64,000 bases of DNA from Adiantum capillus-veneris (taxonomy: Eukaryota; Streptophyta; Polypodiopsida; Polypodiales; Pteridaceae). The position numbers and the translations under genes are program-made. Location: the NCBI GenBank assembly GCA_014529385.2, contig CM043949.1:108373977-108437976 (forward strand), in the 5' to 3' direction. Shown here in pieces: positions 37,663-48,809 of this stretch (its first letter is position 1; each line of letters starts with the position of its first letter). The notes beneath the pieces were generated by a model. The model had not been told where the DNA came from, did no database searches, and saw nothing but the letters and a program-made list of their open reading frames with translations.

Positions 37663-39327
37663 ATGGTAAAGCCTACTTTTATCGCTCCTAAGTTTGACGA
37701 GTCCATGCTAGATGAGCTTGTGAAGGGAATGCGTGACTTGAAGGTGAAGTTTGCAAAGCTTGAAGAAAAAGGCCAACCATCAGGGCCACTTCCTAGGCAA
37801 AGACAACAGCCCAAAGAAGGGTTTGTTAATAGATGTATTTGGTGTGATAGTACAGACCATGTAAGAAGGGATTGTGATGATTTTAGTGATGCTTTGTCAA
37901 AAGATGTTGTCTTTTTTAAGGATGGTAAAATCCACTTAAGAGAGACAGGTCTACCCTTGAGAACTAACTTTGGGAAGGGGGGAATGCAAACCTTAGTTGA
38001 AGATATGGCAACTAAGCATGCCACCTCTTCAATTGAGGCAGCTACTTATGGAGTAAAAATTGAACATTTTTGTCATGAAGAGGTGAGTGACCATCATGGT
38101 CAAATTTGGCCAAATGTCATGCAATTAGCTAAAAAGGGAAAGCTTACAAAAGAGATTCTACATGAAGCAGGTGATTGCATACGTCTAGAAACAGGATGGA
38201 ATGATCCAGTGGACTCATTGTCAGTGCATGCCTACATTACAAAATGTCAACAAAATGAGGCAATTGTAGAAGAGAAGCGCAGACGTGAGAATGCTGATGA
38301 AGGACCATCAAAAAGAGCTTCTAGAAGTGGGGGAAGAAGCGACTCAATGCCTTCTCAAACACCCTCAACACAAGGAGCATCTCCACCTGAAGTACTCATG
38401 GAGGAGTCTACAACAGGAAAGAAGAAAGAGCCGACAAAAGGTAAGACAAAAGGCCCAACTTATAAACTACAATCTGATATTGAGGTTGCTACAGATTTAA
38501 AGAAAGTCTTGGAGGAAAGGATCTTGAATAGCAAGATTGAGTTTACTCTGGGAGAAGTTCTTGGCATTGCAAAGAGTGAATTCCATGAGGAGATCATTGA
38601 CATCATCAAGAGGAAGAGGCAAACCCTTGCTGAAGTTTCTCGTCCACAGGTTGAAGGGGAAACCTCAAAGACACAAGGGATGCAACTGCAAAATAAGGAG
38701 AATGATGGAGCTGTTGTAGGATGCTACCAATCTAGTGGGAGAGTGAAGCAAGTGTATTTCTCAAATGATGATGAAGAAGTTGAAGATATTCCTAGGAGTT
38801 ACTATTCACGAAGTCAGTGGGCAAGGGCTACTACAGAAACTTTGGTCAAGGTAGGTGATCTTGAAGAGCCATTTGTTGCTTTGATTGACCATGGTTCAGA
38901 AATAAACATAATGTCAAAGAGTCTCTACAACAAGTGCAAATGGCCGATGGACATAGATCATGGTTGGATGGTAAAAGTGGCAAACAATTCATCCGGTGAA
39001 TTGTATGCAGCATGTCCAGGTGTGAAGGTAACAATAGGTGATGTAAAGATTGACCAAAAATTCTTTGTACAGGATACATCTTCATATCATCTCATCCTTG
39101 GACAACCCTACATTGTGGGAGTTCTAATGGAAACAAAGGTAATGGATGATGGTTCAGCATATGCTAGGATACGTAGCAAAGATGGTAAACGAGCTGTCCA
39201 ATTTCTCACAGTTTGTGTGAACCATGAAAGAAATCGTGACAACCTCAGAGAACATCCTCTACCAAAGGTGAGCAAAGAGTTTCATGATCATAGAGAAATG
39301 ATGGGTTTTGGCCAAGTACCATTGTAA
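37663..39327 (+). pseudogene. Element D gag C-terminus and protease
   Basis: Plus-strand frame of 554 codons. It is open upstream to 37573, so the Met is not necessarily the start. A zinc knuckle C-I-W-C-D-S-T-D-H-V-R-R-D-C (standard C-X2-C-X4-H-X4-C) lies near residue 60-75. A central Lys/Glu/Pro-rich region follows. The retropepsin is near residue 405, with active-site loop L-I-D-H-G-S and a later H-L-I-L-G-Q-P-Y motif. The T/S of the usual D-[TS]-G triad is His here. The frame ends at TAA 39325; the next part reads on in another frame from 39321, so a frameshift separates PR from RT. Confidence 0.85.
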
Positions 39328-39477
39328 AGCGGGATTGCAGTGGTGTAGAAAGAAAAAGGGTCTCGCCTGATCCAAAAATAGGTGAAGCTTTTTCAACGAG
39401 CTCCTTGGTAACAAAGAATAGATCAGTATGTTTTACAAAACTTGAAGATTTCAAGAGATGTGAGAGGCAATATGTGC

Positions 39478-39482
39478 ATAAT
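39478..39482 (+). repeat. C1 target-site duplication, left (ATAAT)
   Basis: ATAAT, identical to 53008-53012. Confidence 0.97.
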
Positions 39483-39792
39483 TGTTAACCCTCGTGGCTC
39501 ACGGAAACCCTATCGCCTACCACGGACACTGTAACCGTATTATTTATTTAAGTAGAGTCAGGCACCGGGCTTGTCGGTCCAATAGGGAAAGGTAGAGTGA
39601 TCGCCGATGAGAGGCGCACTCTAACACGAACATGCTAGGGTTAGTTGGCTAAGCATGGGCGCCCAAGTGTGAATGGGGTGAGCTCACATAAAAGCCAATT
39701 AAACCTAAAATTGAGTCATTCTCTCATTGTGCAATAGAAGCTGCTCTTGCTCCATCTCCACCTTCTCCTTCACCATCTCCTTGTGTGTGTGC

Positions 39793-39853
<61 letters not shown>

Positions 39854-40088
39854 CGATCGAGCATTGCGGCGGCACGACGGCGGCGAGGCGGTTGAGCGCG
39901 GCGTAGTGGCGTCTCCCTCTTCTTCGTGGCGAGGAATCCTCTACGGCAGGAGCATAAGGCGGTGAGTGACACACCATTGCCCTCTTTGAGCTTACTAGTT
40001 AAACTAGTTGTGTGCTTGGAGCCGTCTGCGGCTCGTACACGGTGTATCGGCAAGTCCCTTGCTTCGACAGTGTGGCAAGGAGCGCACA
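39483..40088 (+). repeat. C1 5' LTR
   Basis: 606 bp, TGTTAACCCTCG to GCGCACA. It contains a (GA)n tract (39795-39851) and a GC-rich 3' third. A TATTTATTTAAG string near 39540 is a possible TATA element. Confidence 0.97.
39795..39851 (+). repeat. (GA)n microsatellite in C1 5' LTR
   Basis: About 28 GA units. Length differs in each LTR copy in the window. Confidence 0.97.
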
Positions 40089-40092
40089 TTTT

Positions 40093-40109
40093 TGGCGCCG
40101 CTGCCGGGG
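40093..40109 (+). promoter_or_regulatory. C1 primer binding site (tRNA-Asp type)
   Basis: TGGCGCCGCTGCCGGGG, four bases after the LTR. Complementary to the 3' end of plant tRNA-Asp with one mismatch (position 9). Confidence 0.88.
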
Positions 40110-41096
40110 AATAGCCCAGCACTAAGCCCAAGAGGCACTTTGTGCTTCTTGTATGAGTGGTTTGCAGTAGGAAAGAAGAGGGAGAGGAAGTTAGCATTTT
40201 CTGTTTTTCTGCTGCGTACATTTAGTATTAGTTAGATAGTTAGCAAAATTCTGTTTTTCTGTTTGCACACAGTTAGCATTAGTCACACAGTTAGCATTTC
40301 TTACGTTTTTTGCGTTTTCTGTGTTTTCACTGCACAGTTCTGTCAAGTTTCAATTTTTGCATTTTCTGTGTTTTCTGGTTTGTGCACAGCTAGGCGCACA
40401 GCTAGTTAATTAAGTAGGTTAGTAATTAGGTGAACCACTGATTAGCAGGTCAGTAGGTAGGTGGGACAGTAAATAGGTAGGTGAGGACAACGCGCACCAA
40501 AACGCGTACCAAATAATACCTCCAAAAAAAAAAAAAGTGTTTTCGGAAAAAAAAAATGGAAAAAAAAATTTGTGAAAAAAAAATCCGAAAAATAAAAACG
40601 CGAGTGAGTGAGAGGTTAAATTTTCGAAAATAAAAAACGTGAGTTATAAAAACGTACGGGTTGGTCTGTATAAAAGATAGATCGGGATCATTTCCCCAAG
40701 CCCAAGCCCAAGCCTCAGGCCTCAATCTTATGATATATACTAGACTCACTCTTATATATATACCCTACTCCCTCAAGAGAGAATGAGAGCATGTGGGACA
40801 AGTCCTCCACTCTCCTCCCTTCTCTTCCCACTTGCACCCTTAGACTTTCTAGTTTGGGCCTAGTTCCCTACTGGAAATTGACAGTTTTAGGGATTCCGAG
40901 GGCACAGAGTGACCAAACGGAGGGCTGTAAAGCACGGCACGACCCTCTGATCGATACGCTCGTTTCGAGCTATCACACGGCCCATTCCACGACACGCTCT
41001 AAAAAATCTAGCAAAAAAACAAACAAAAAACACGCTAAAAACTAGTCACAACGCCTCCTAGAGCAGCTTTTTGACACCTTAGGATATCAAAAGCAC
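40110..41096 (+). other. C1 5' leader
   Basis: Untranslated leader of about 1 kb before gag. A-rich runs near 40524-40583 and a short CCCAAG array near 40696-40714. No gene. Confidence 0.85.
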
Positions 41097-44030
41097 ATGC
41101 ACTTACGCTCTGGACGGGTGCTAGAACACGAGCATATTGAGGGTGCCTCTGTTCATACGGACACCCATTACCCATCCACGATAGGATCTAGACCCTCAGC
41201 GGGGACACAAGGTAGCACCACCCAAGACCCTAAAATAGCCGCTAGTGATTCCTCCTCCGACTCAGAAATCATGGAAGCATACCCTACCCAAAACACTGAG
41301 AGAGAAGGCCATGCACCTCCCGAAGCTCCACAGCCTAGTACTAGTATGTTTAGCCGTTTCATGGAAACATTAGGTAGAGCTACTCGCTCGGAACCTGATG
41401 CAAATGAAGCACACGAAGGGGGTGGGGAAGTGGACTCTCCTTTCACATCGCACGTGGACCCCACACCCCCAAAGAGTGTCCATGTGGATATCCTGCCAAC
41501 TTCTTACCAAGAAGGCCCTGTTGAGCTGCCTCCTTCAGAAGTTCCCTCTAGAGTACCGTTGGTGACAAGTAAAACCACGGGGAGCAACATTGCTTCTACC
41601 TCACAAGAAACCGTTAACACGTCGACTCTAGAAGGATTGTTCATTAATGATCATTGGACATATGACCTCCACAATGAGGTGTTGACGGATCTACAATCTG
41701 GCCACGCCTACCATGTAGGATGGATAGAGATTGTACAATCCACCTCTAGTGCCACGAGCATCGAAGATCAACAGAAAATGATCTGTAATGTTATCCATGG
41801 CATTATTCAATCAGAAAGGCAAAACCGAGGGGTAAATATACTCTCAACTGGCCCCATGAGATTTCTGGATACGAGCAAGGCTCAAAAGCCTACTCTATCA
41901 CAAATGGAGACTCCTCTAATGAGCCCCATGGACCCATCTTACGTCATTTCACCTGGGGTCTCTATGCAATCTGAGCCTCCGAGCGACAACTTTAGCTTCC
42001 CTAACTTGGCTCAACCCTCTATTAAGGAAAACCCAGTGCTCACTCCAGGGATAAGCCTGACAGAGAATGTACCGATGACATCTACGGTTAGCGCAGTGCC
42101 ACTACCTAGTGTCGTAGTACCTAATATGGGGCCTCGACCGTATGTGCCTCTAGCCCCTTATGCACACATGGCCCCCACACCTCCAATTGTACCACTTGTT
42201 TATGCTCCTCGAGTGCCGCTCCCTAGCCCTTATCCGAGTGGACCTATGCCCGGTTATGTTCCATATCCTCCATCATCCACACATATGCCAAGACCGGTAC
42301 CCGTCCCTCTCCCACATATGATTCCAAGAGTACCTCCACCAGCCCTGCCTCCTCACATAGGTGACTTGGCAGCGTTTGCTCAAACCATAGGTCGATCTAT
42401 CGCGGAAAATATGCGTCACGCATCTGATAGAGAGCCTAGAAGTAAGGCAGTACAAATTGCCAAACTCACGCAAAAATTCAATGGGGACGAAGATGCTAGA
42501 AAACACATCGAAGTGTTTGAACAAGTATGTGATTCCTTAGGGGAACGCAACGAACTACATAAGTGCAATGCCTTAAGCTTGACATTAAGTGGGAAGGCTG
42601 GAGATTGGTATAGAACCCTAAGGGTGGACGAGAAAACAATCTACCCTACCCTTCGAAGGTTGTTTCTAAAGGAGTACATACGAGAAGGTGTGCTTTGGGG
42701 TGTAGCATCTCAGCTACAGAAGGCCGAACGTAAGGAAGGAGAGTCAGTAAGGGACTTCATTAGTCGTCTAAAGCACTTAAACTCTCGCTGCCCTGTAAAT
42801 GAGCGCTTCAACAATAACCAACTGCTTGATCGATTCATTCGAGGGGTGAGGAATGAAGGAATCTATAATGGACTAGTGATTAGAGGTATCACAACCTGGG
42901 AAGATGTCACTGCCAATGCAATCCAACTAGAGGACAACTTGATGATAGCAGGCATGAGGGTGTCTACTGACACGAGATCCACTAGCTCACAAGCCATTGA
43001 GTATGAACCCATGACTGCAAAGCCCATTGCCAATGAGCCAAAGGTATTTGAGACATTCTTGACAGACCTCACCAAGGCAATCCAAGAGTCTCTTAAGGAT
43101 AATCGACCCCCTCAAAATAGTCACATGTATCCAAGAAGGGAGCAACAATGGTGTTCCATTTTCTTAGGTCCACATAGCACTAGTGAGTGCCCTACGTTTA
43201 GAGTAAAATTTAATGGAACTTGCAACGCATGTGGTAGGTATGGTCACCAAGCTAAGGATTGTTTAATGATCAAACGCATTATGGCAAATAGACCACCTGT
43301 AGCCTGGACGAATGCACCTCGAGCTCCTGTATTGATGCCTGCTCCACCTGTTGAGCAACTACCGCAACACATGGTCCCTAGACCTCAAAATGTTGTACAA
43401 GCTACACCGCTACCACTTCCTGTGCTAGGACCGCAGCCCCCGCATCCAAGAGTCGCCCCTATGAACCAAGTGGGTTGCGAGCCATCAAATGCTTATGCAG
43501 ATGGCTGTGAGGAGGAAATAGACACTAGTATTGCCTACGGACTTGATACATTGGAAGAGTGTCCTATATACTACATGGAAGATTGTTGGGGGCAAGTCAA
43601 GCCGGTTTATCAAGCTGCTGCTCTCGCATCCAGAGGTCAAAATATCAACACCCAGGCTAGGAGGCCACCTCTTCAATGCTACGAGTGTGGTGGACCACAT
43701 CGGGCAGCTGAGTGCCCTATTAGGCTGCAAAAGAATGCTGCACAGATGCAAATGAATCAAGGGAGCACGTCTGCAATGCCAATACTCACATGTAATCGTT
43801 GTGGCATAGATCACTTGATTGCCCAATGCCCTTATAACCCAAATGCGCCTAAAATCACACCCCTAAATTTGGTCGAAATTGCTAGTGTGACATTGCCAAT
43901 ACCACCCGTCGCACTCGCTTATGCGATTACACGGTCCATGCTTCAAGGGCCAGACCATATCCTCGAAGAGAGAGATACCGCGTCAGTTATCCAAGCAATG
44001 AAAAAGAAGACACAAAGGAAGAGGTCGTAG
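41097..44030 (+). pseudogene. C1 gag
   Basis: Frame of 977 codons from M-H-L-R-S-G, ended by TAG at 44028 where C2 has CAG; the same frame reads on afterwards. Residues 1-430 are Ser/Thr/Pro-rich. The retrotransposon gag capsid domain is at about 450-590. Four zinc knuckles follow near residues 686, 707, 861 and 900. The first has lost its second Cys (C-S-I-F, while C2 has C-S-I-C). Knuckles 1, 3 and 4 have C-X2-C-X3-H-X4-C spacing and knuckle 2 is standard. Gag would package the element RNA. Residues between the knuckle pairs are Pro-rich. Confidence 0.94.
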
Positions 44031-44087
44031 AATACGGGAAATTCAAAGCCAAGTTCCAAAACAAACATAGGAACAGGAGATGACCCC

Positions 44088-45152
44088 GTGTATATGAATG
44101 ACCTCGAGGATGATTCAGATTCAATCGAGACAATGGAGACTAGAACCAATACCACAAAGGGAAAGACCGACAAAGAAAACCGTAACATGGAACCAAATGA
44201 AAACCGAATAAGAGAAAACCATAAAGAGCCTCTGAAAACACCACTAGTGTTTCCAAATCCAATCCAAGACTCCCAAGATAAACCGCAGGGGCAAAAAGGG
44301 AAGAATCGTAAAAAGAAGATTGGGACGTATCCAAACCCAGTAGACGAGATTGAGCAGGTGAAACATCTAAGAGGTTTAGTGGAGGAGACTCAAAGGAAAC
44401 TAGAACTAGAACCCATGCATGTCAAAATTCATGACACAGTGTTTCCCACGCAAGTTCATCCACCCCACATAAACCATAGACCGTTAGCCATATCTAGTAT
44501 CATCCAAGAAGGGAGTGAGGACGGGGCATCAGGAAGTGAGCATACACCTTTCTTGTTGGAAAGGATGTTTAAGGAAGGAATACCTCATCCCATTGAGGAA
44601 TATGAGATTCCATCCTCACCAGTTCCTAGTCAAGGACCTGCACCCTGCAAAATGCAAATGAATGTTGCCAAACTAGTGGACTTCATGTCTTCTGAGGTCT
44701 GAACCACGATCATAGCAAAGCTGTATGGAGATCCTGATTTATTCCTTGCACTTCGAGCATTCCTTAACGGAGAGCTACGAACGGGATTACCGCAGTTTGC
44801 GCAACCAAAAAGGCCTGACTCGATTATGATTGATGAGGAAAATCATGTGCAATCACTTGACTTAGATGGACACGAGTCTGTGATCGAGGTACCCATTAAC
44901 GAATTAGGGCAGTATTTTGAAGGCGACGAGTCTAATGCGACCCTACCCATCACTACCAAGGGATTAACTATAAAGGGAATTCTTGATGGTGGTGCGGGAG
45001 TTAGCATCGTTACAAAAGATTGTTGGGAATCCATGGGAAAACCCCGCCTCAGTGTTACTAACATTGTGGTAAAGATGGCAAATGGTACCATAGCCAAACC
45101 TATGGGGATGCTCAAGGATCTTAAGATCAAAGTTCTAGGACACAAGGTATGA
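44088..45152 (+). pseudogene. C1 gag-PR1 spacer and PR1 active site
   Basis: Same frame as gag, interrupted by TGA at 44700 (CGA in C2) and TGA at 45150 (CGA in C2). 44088-44702 is a Lys/Glu/Asn-rich spacer. 44826-45152 holds the N-terminal half of PR1, with loop I-L-D-G-G-A-G-V-S-I-V near 44985-45017. The D-G-G in place of D-[TS]-G is shared with C2, so it predates both copies. The flap region and the G-R-P-F motif follow after the second stop. Confidence 0.9.
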
Positions 45153-45167
45153 CATACGTTCATTGTA

Positions 45168-46418
45168 ATGGATTTCTCTAAACACCTTATGTCATATGAA
45201 ATGATTTTAGGACGACCATTCATGAGGGAAGCACAAATGGTTCATGATTGGTCTAAAAATCATGTCTATTTGCAATTCCAAGACTCTGTCCTTAGAGTGG
45301 ATTTGGTGACTGGTAAGGTACACCCCTTAGGGAGTAAAACCATTATTGATCATCGCTCTGACACCACAGTTCACTCGGCCCCACTACAATATTGTTACAC
45401 TTGTAAGAAGGATACAGACATTGGCCAAGATTCTCCTTACATGGATGTGTTACCGAGTATGACGGAATCAGACAACGTAGACTGGGTACACCTAGCTGCA
45501 ACCATAGATACCTGGGGAAATAGAGGAACCACTTGGGTCACACCAGAGGGGGAAGAGGTACCACAAATTGCACCTCTGAACATGATAAGTGACATACATG
45601 CATCTTCTAAGGGCAAGGCAATTGTGGACCAATGTGACAGTGACACCAATAGCTCAATAGAAGACTTTGACCAACACGACTTGGACACTGACTCCCAGAG
45701 TGAAACGGATTCTGAATCTCATGAATTAGAGAGTGGAGCAAGTTCAGAGTCAAAACATTCGGAAGGACCGAGCACATCAACCGATGATAGCTCCCCCGAG
45801 AGTGAAGAGGACACCAACGAGGACTCCTTTAGTGAGCCAGATCTAAATGCAAATCAAAAGCAGGTCTCAAATAAGAAAAAGAAAAACCTTAAGAGGCATC
45901 GATATCGAGCCAATGTACGTGCTAGGATAAAAAAAAAGAGATCCTCAGCAGAATGGCTCAGTTATATGGGGGCATGTGATGCTCATCGAAAATTGGTAGA
46001 CAATTGGGGTGAATATCTCCAAAATGTTATGTGGTGTAGACCACGACCCCATGACATAGCCCAATTAGAGATCATAGACAAGCCAAGGTTGAGCCGCACT
46101 GCAAGGAGCCGTCAAAACCAAGAGTTAGCTCGACAACACAAGAAAGCAGAAATGGAAGCACAAACCAAAGCACAACCAGAATCCACAGACTTGCATCCTG
46201 CACCAGAACATTTCAAATCTTACACCACAGGGGAAGCAAAGGTTGTGTACACAAAAGCCCAAAGAATACCTATCGATGGGAATAATGGAATCTATGATGG
46301 TCCGGCAATAGTTAAAGAAATAGAATTAGCTGACCCCGGTGAAGAATCAAAACCTGTTTTTATTGCCCAAGACCTCACAGAAGTTGAAGAGGCGATCCTC
46401 AAAGAGCTTCTCAAGTAA
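45168..46418 (+). pseudogene. C1 PR1 C-terminus and acidic/basic linker
   Basis: Same frame, ended by TAA at 46416 (GAA in C2). It opens with the PR1 C-terminal motif E-M-I-L-G-R-P-F (residues about 11-18). An acidic tract rich in Asp, Ser and Glu lies at about 45610-45840, followed by a basic run (K-K-K-K-N-L-K-R … R-A-R-I-K-K-K-R, about 45873-45943). A region homologous to the one before RT in other plant elements ends it. The basic run looks like a nuclear localisation signal; the acidic tract has no known role. Confidence 0.88.
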
Positions 46419-46451
46419 TTCAAGGACGTATTCGCTTGGACATACCATGAT

Positions 46452-48380
46452 ATGAAAGGTGTTCCACCTTCTGTGGTCCAACATACAATCCCTATGATTA
46501 GCACTGCGAAGCCCGTACAACAAAGACCCTACCCGATGAATCCTAAGTACGCAAAGATCATTCAAGAAGAACTCGAAAAGCTTATCAAATGTGGGTTCAT
46601 ATATCCTATTGAACACTCTGAATGGGTGTCCCCGATAGTTATCATGCCAAAAAAGAATGGGAAACTCAGGGTGTGCGTGGACCTCAAAAAAGTTAATGCA
46701 GCTACTAGAAGAGACCATTACCCCCTACCATATTCCGAACATGTACTCGAAAGAGTTGCAGGCAAGGAAGCTTATAGCTTTCTAGATGGGTACTCAGGCT
46801 ACAACCAAATCACGATAGCGCTAGAGGACCAAGCTAAAACTGCCTTCATCACAGAATTTGGCGTGTTTGCTTTTCGTGTGATGGCTTTTGGCTTAACAAA
46901 TGCCCCTGCTACATTCCAACGATTAATAAACACTGCCTTTAAAGAATATTTGAGAGAGTTTTGTGAAGCTTTCTTAGACGACCTTTGTGTTTACTCTTCT
47001 TGGAAGGAACATCTATCATGTTTGCGGAAGTTGTTTGAAAAGTGTAGGTTATATCGTATCTCATTGAACCCGTTCAAATGCCAATTTTGGGTCAAGCATG
47101 GAGTTATTTTAGGGCATATAGTATCCAAGAATGGTATCTCAACCGATGAGAGCAAAATTAAAGTGATTCTAGAGTTACCACCACCAACCAATTACAAGGG
47201 AGTTCAAAGGTTCATGGGACACGTAGGTTATTATCGACGGTTTATTTTATTTTTCGCTGAGATAGCACATCCTTTGTACAAGCTTCTCATTGAATTTAAA
47301 TGGACTGAAGAGTGTGACCAGGCCTATGAACAATTGAAGAAAACACTAGCAAGTGCTCCGATTTTAAGGACACCTAACTGGGATGTCATTTTCCATGTGC
47401 ATATTGATGCATCAAACTTTGCTATTGGGTGTGTTCTCACTCAACCAGGAGAACATAAATTGGACTATCCCATTAGCTTTGCAAGCCGTCAATTGAACGA
47501 TGCTGAACGGAACTACACCACTACAGAGCGAGAAGGTTTGGCAATGGTTTATGCAGTAAAGAAATTTCGCTACTACCTTCTGGCAAACAAGTTTGTATTT
47601 TATGTGGACCATCAAGCGTTGCTGTATCTGGTAAACAAGCCATGCTCCACAGGAAGAATCACACGATGGTTGTTAATTCTTCTGGAGTTTGATTTCACGA
47701 TTGTAGTGAGACCCGGTAAAAGGCACGTCATGGCTGATCATTTGTCTCGCATACCCAATGGTGAAGCCCCTACAGGAGTTGATGATGAATTACCCGATAC
47801 TTCCCTATTCATAGTTGAGACTATGCCTGAATGGAGTGAGAACATTGTTAACTTTTTAGTTAATGGTTTTCCACCCAAGGAACTTCGTAAGGATATCGCT
47901 CGAAGGCTAGTAAAAGAATGTGAACCCTATTGTTTGATTGCCGGAACTCTGTATAGATTAGGCAAGGATGATATTCTTAGGCGTCGTGCCCGCGAGGATG
48001 AATATTTGTATATCTTGCAAGAAGCACATATGGGCATAGCAGGAGGTCATTTTTCAGGAGACCTGAGTGCTAGAAAGGTGTTGCAATCAGGCTATTGGTG
48101 GCCAACTTTATCTAAGGATGCATCACTTTTTGCAAAAGGGTGTGATGAGTGCCAACGTTACAAGACCACACAGCGCAAAGACAGAATGCCCTTACATCCT
48201 ATTAAAGTAACCCAACCATTTGAAAAATGGGGCTTAGACTTTGTAGGTCCAATTAGTCCCGCAGCTCGCAACACTCAATCTCGATATATTCTAGTTGCTA
48301 CGGACTATGTAACAAAGTGGGCTGAAGCTAAGGCTTCACAAAAAGCTGACGCGAGGACAACAGCTAAGTGTCTTTTTTAG
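46452..48380 (+). pseudogene. C1 reverse transcriptase, RNase H and integrase N-terminus
   Basis: Frame of 642 codons. RT: L-D-G-Y-S-G-Y with catalytic D112, and F-L-D-D at 174-177 (F-L in place of the usual Y-x). RNase H: D319, E361, D386 and D429 in the motifs H-I-D-A-S, T-E-R-E, V-D-H-Q-A and M-A-D-H-L-S-R. Integrase zinc domain: H526, H533, C564, C567, a single copy unlike family B. First catalytic Asp D596 (G-L-D-F-V-G-P). Ends at TAG 48378, probably a former Gln or Glu codon. All catalytic residues are present; only the stops inactivate it. Confidence 0.95.
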
Positions 48381-48740
48381 AACATTATCACAAGATTTGG
48401 TTGCCCTTTTGAAATTGTTAGTGATAATGGTACCCATTTTATAAATGAGGTAATAAGAGAGCTTACCACGACCTTTATGATATCCCACCATAAGTCTACA
48501 CCTTATTACCCGCAAGCTAATGGACAAGCCGAGAGCACCAACAAGACTCTAATCTTTATTTTAACCAAGACGGTAGAAGCTCATCGCACTGATTGGGATT
48601 TGAAGTTGACATCTGCTCTATGGGCTTATCGTACTGCTTATAAAGTGGCTATTAATTGTACGCCATTCAAAATGGTATACGGCCAAGAAGCGGTTATGCC
48701 TTGGGAGTTTGTCATTCCTAGTCTTAGGGTAGCTTCATAA
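48381..48740 (+). pseudogene. C1 integrase catalytic core, second half
   Basis: Continues the same frame. The second catalytic Asp is at 48423 (S-D-N-G-T-H-F) and the Glu at 48531 (N-G-Q-A-E), with X35 between them. The first Asp at 48237 is X61 before. Ends at TAA 48738. Confidence 0.93.
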
Positions 48741-48809
48741 GAAGGATGGAATGGTAACCCCTTAACCGAGCGTTTATATATCTTAGAAAAACTAGACGAA
48801 GAGAGACAG

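Larger units (their letters stand above)
37573..39482 (+). mobile_element. Element D, 5' part (Ty3/gypsy, split by C1)
   Basis: Plus-strand gag C-terminus and protease, cut by the C1 insertion at 39482 and continued at 53008. The pol frame is continuous across the insertion when C1 and one ATAAT are removed: codon phase matches on both sides. The N-terminal capsid part of gag and the 5' LTR are missing or too decayed to see. Confidence 0.85.

Noticed and set aside
38846..39085. His/Leu-rich minus-strand frame in element D gag
   Set aside because: Antisense shadow of the protease region.
42273..42524. Minus-strand frames inside C1 gag-pol (and matching frames in C2)
   Set aside because: Shadows of the long coding frame on the opposite strand.
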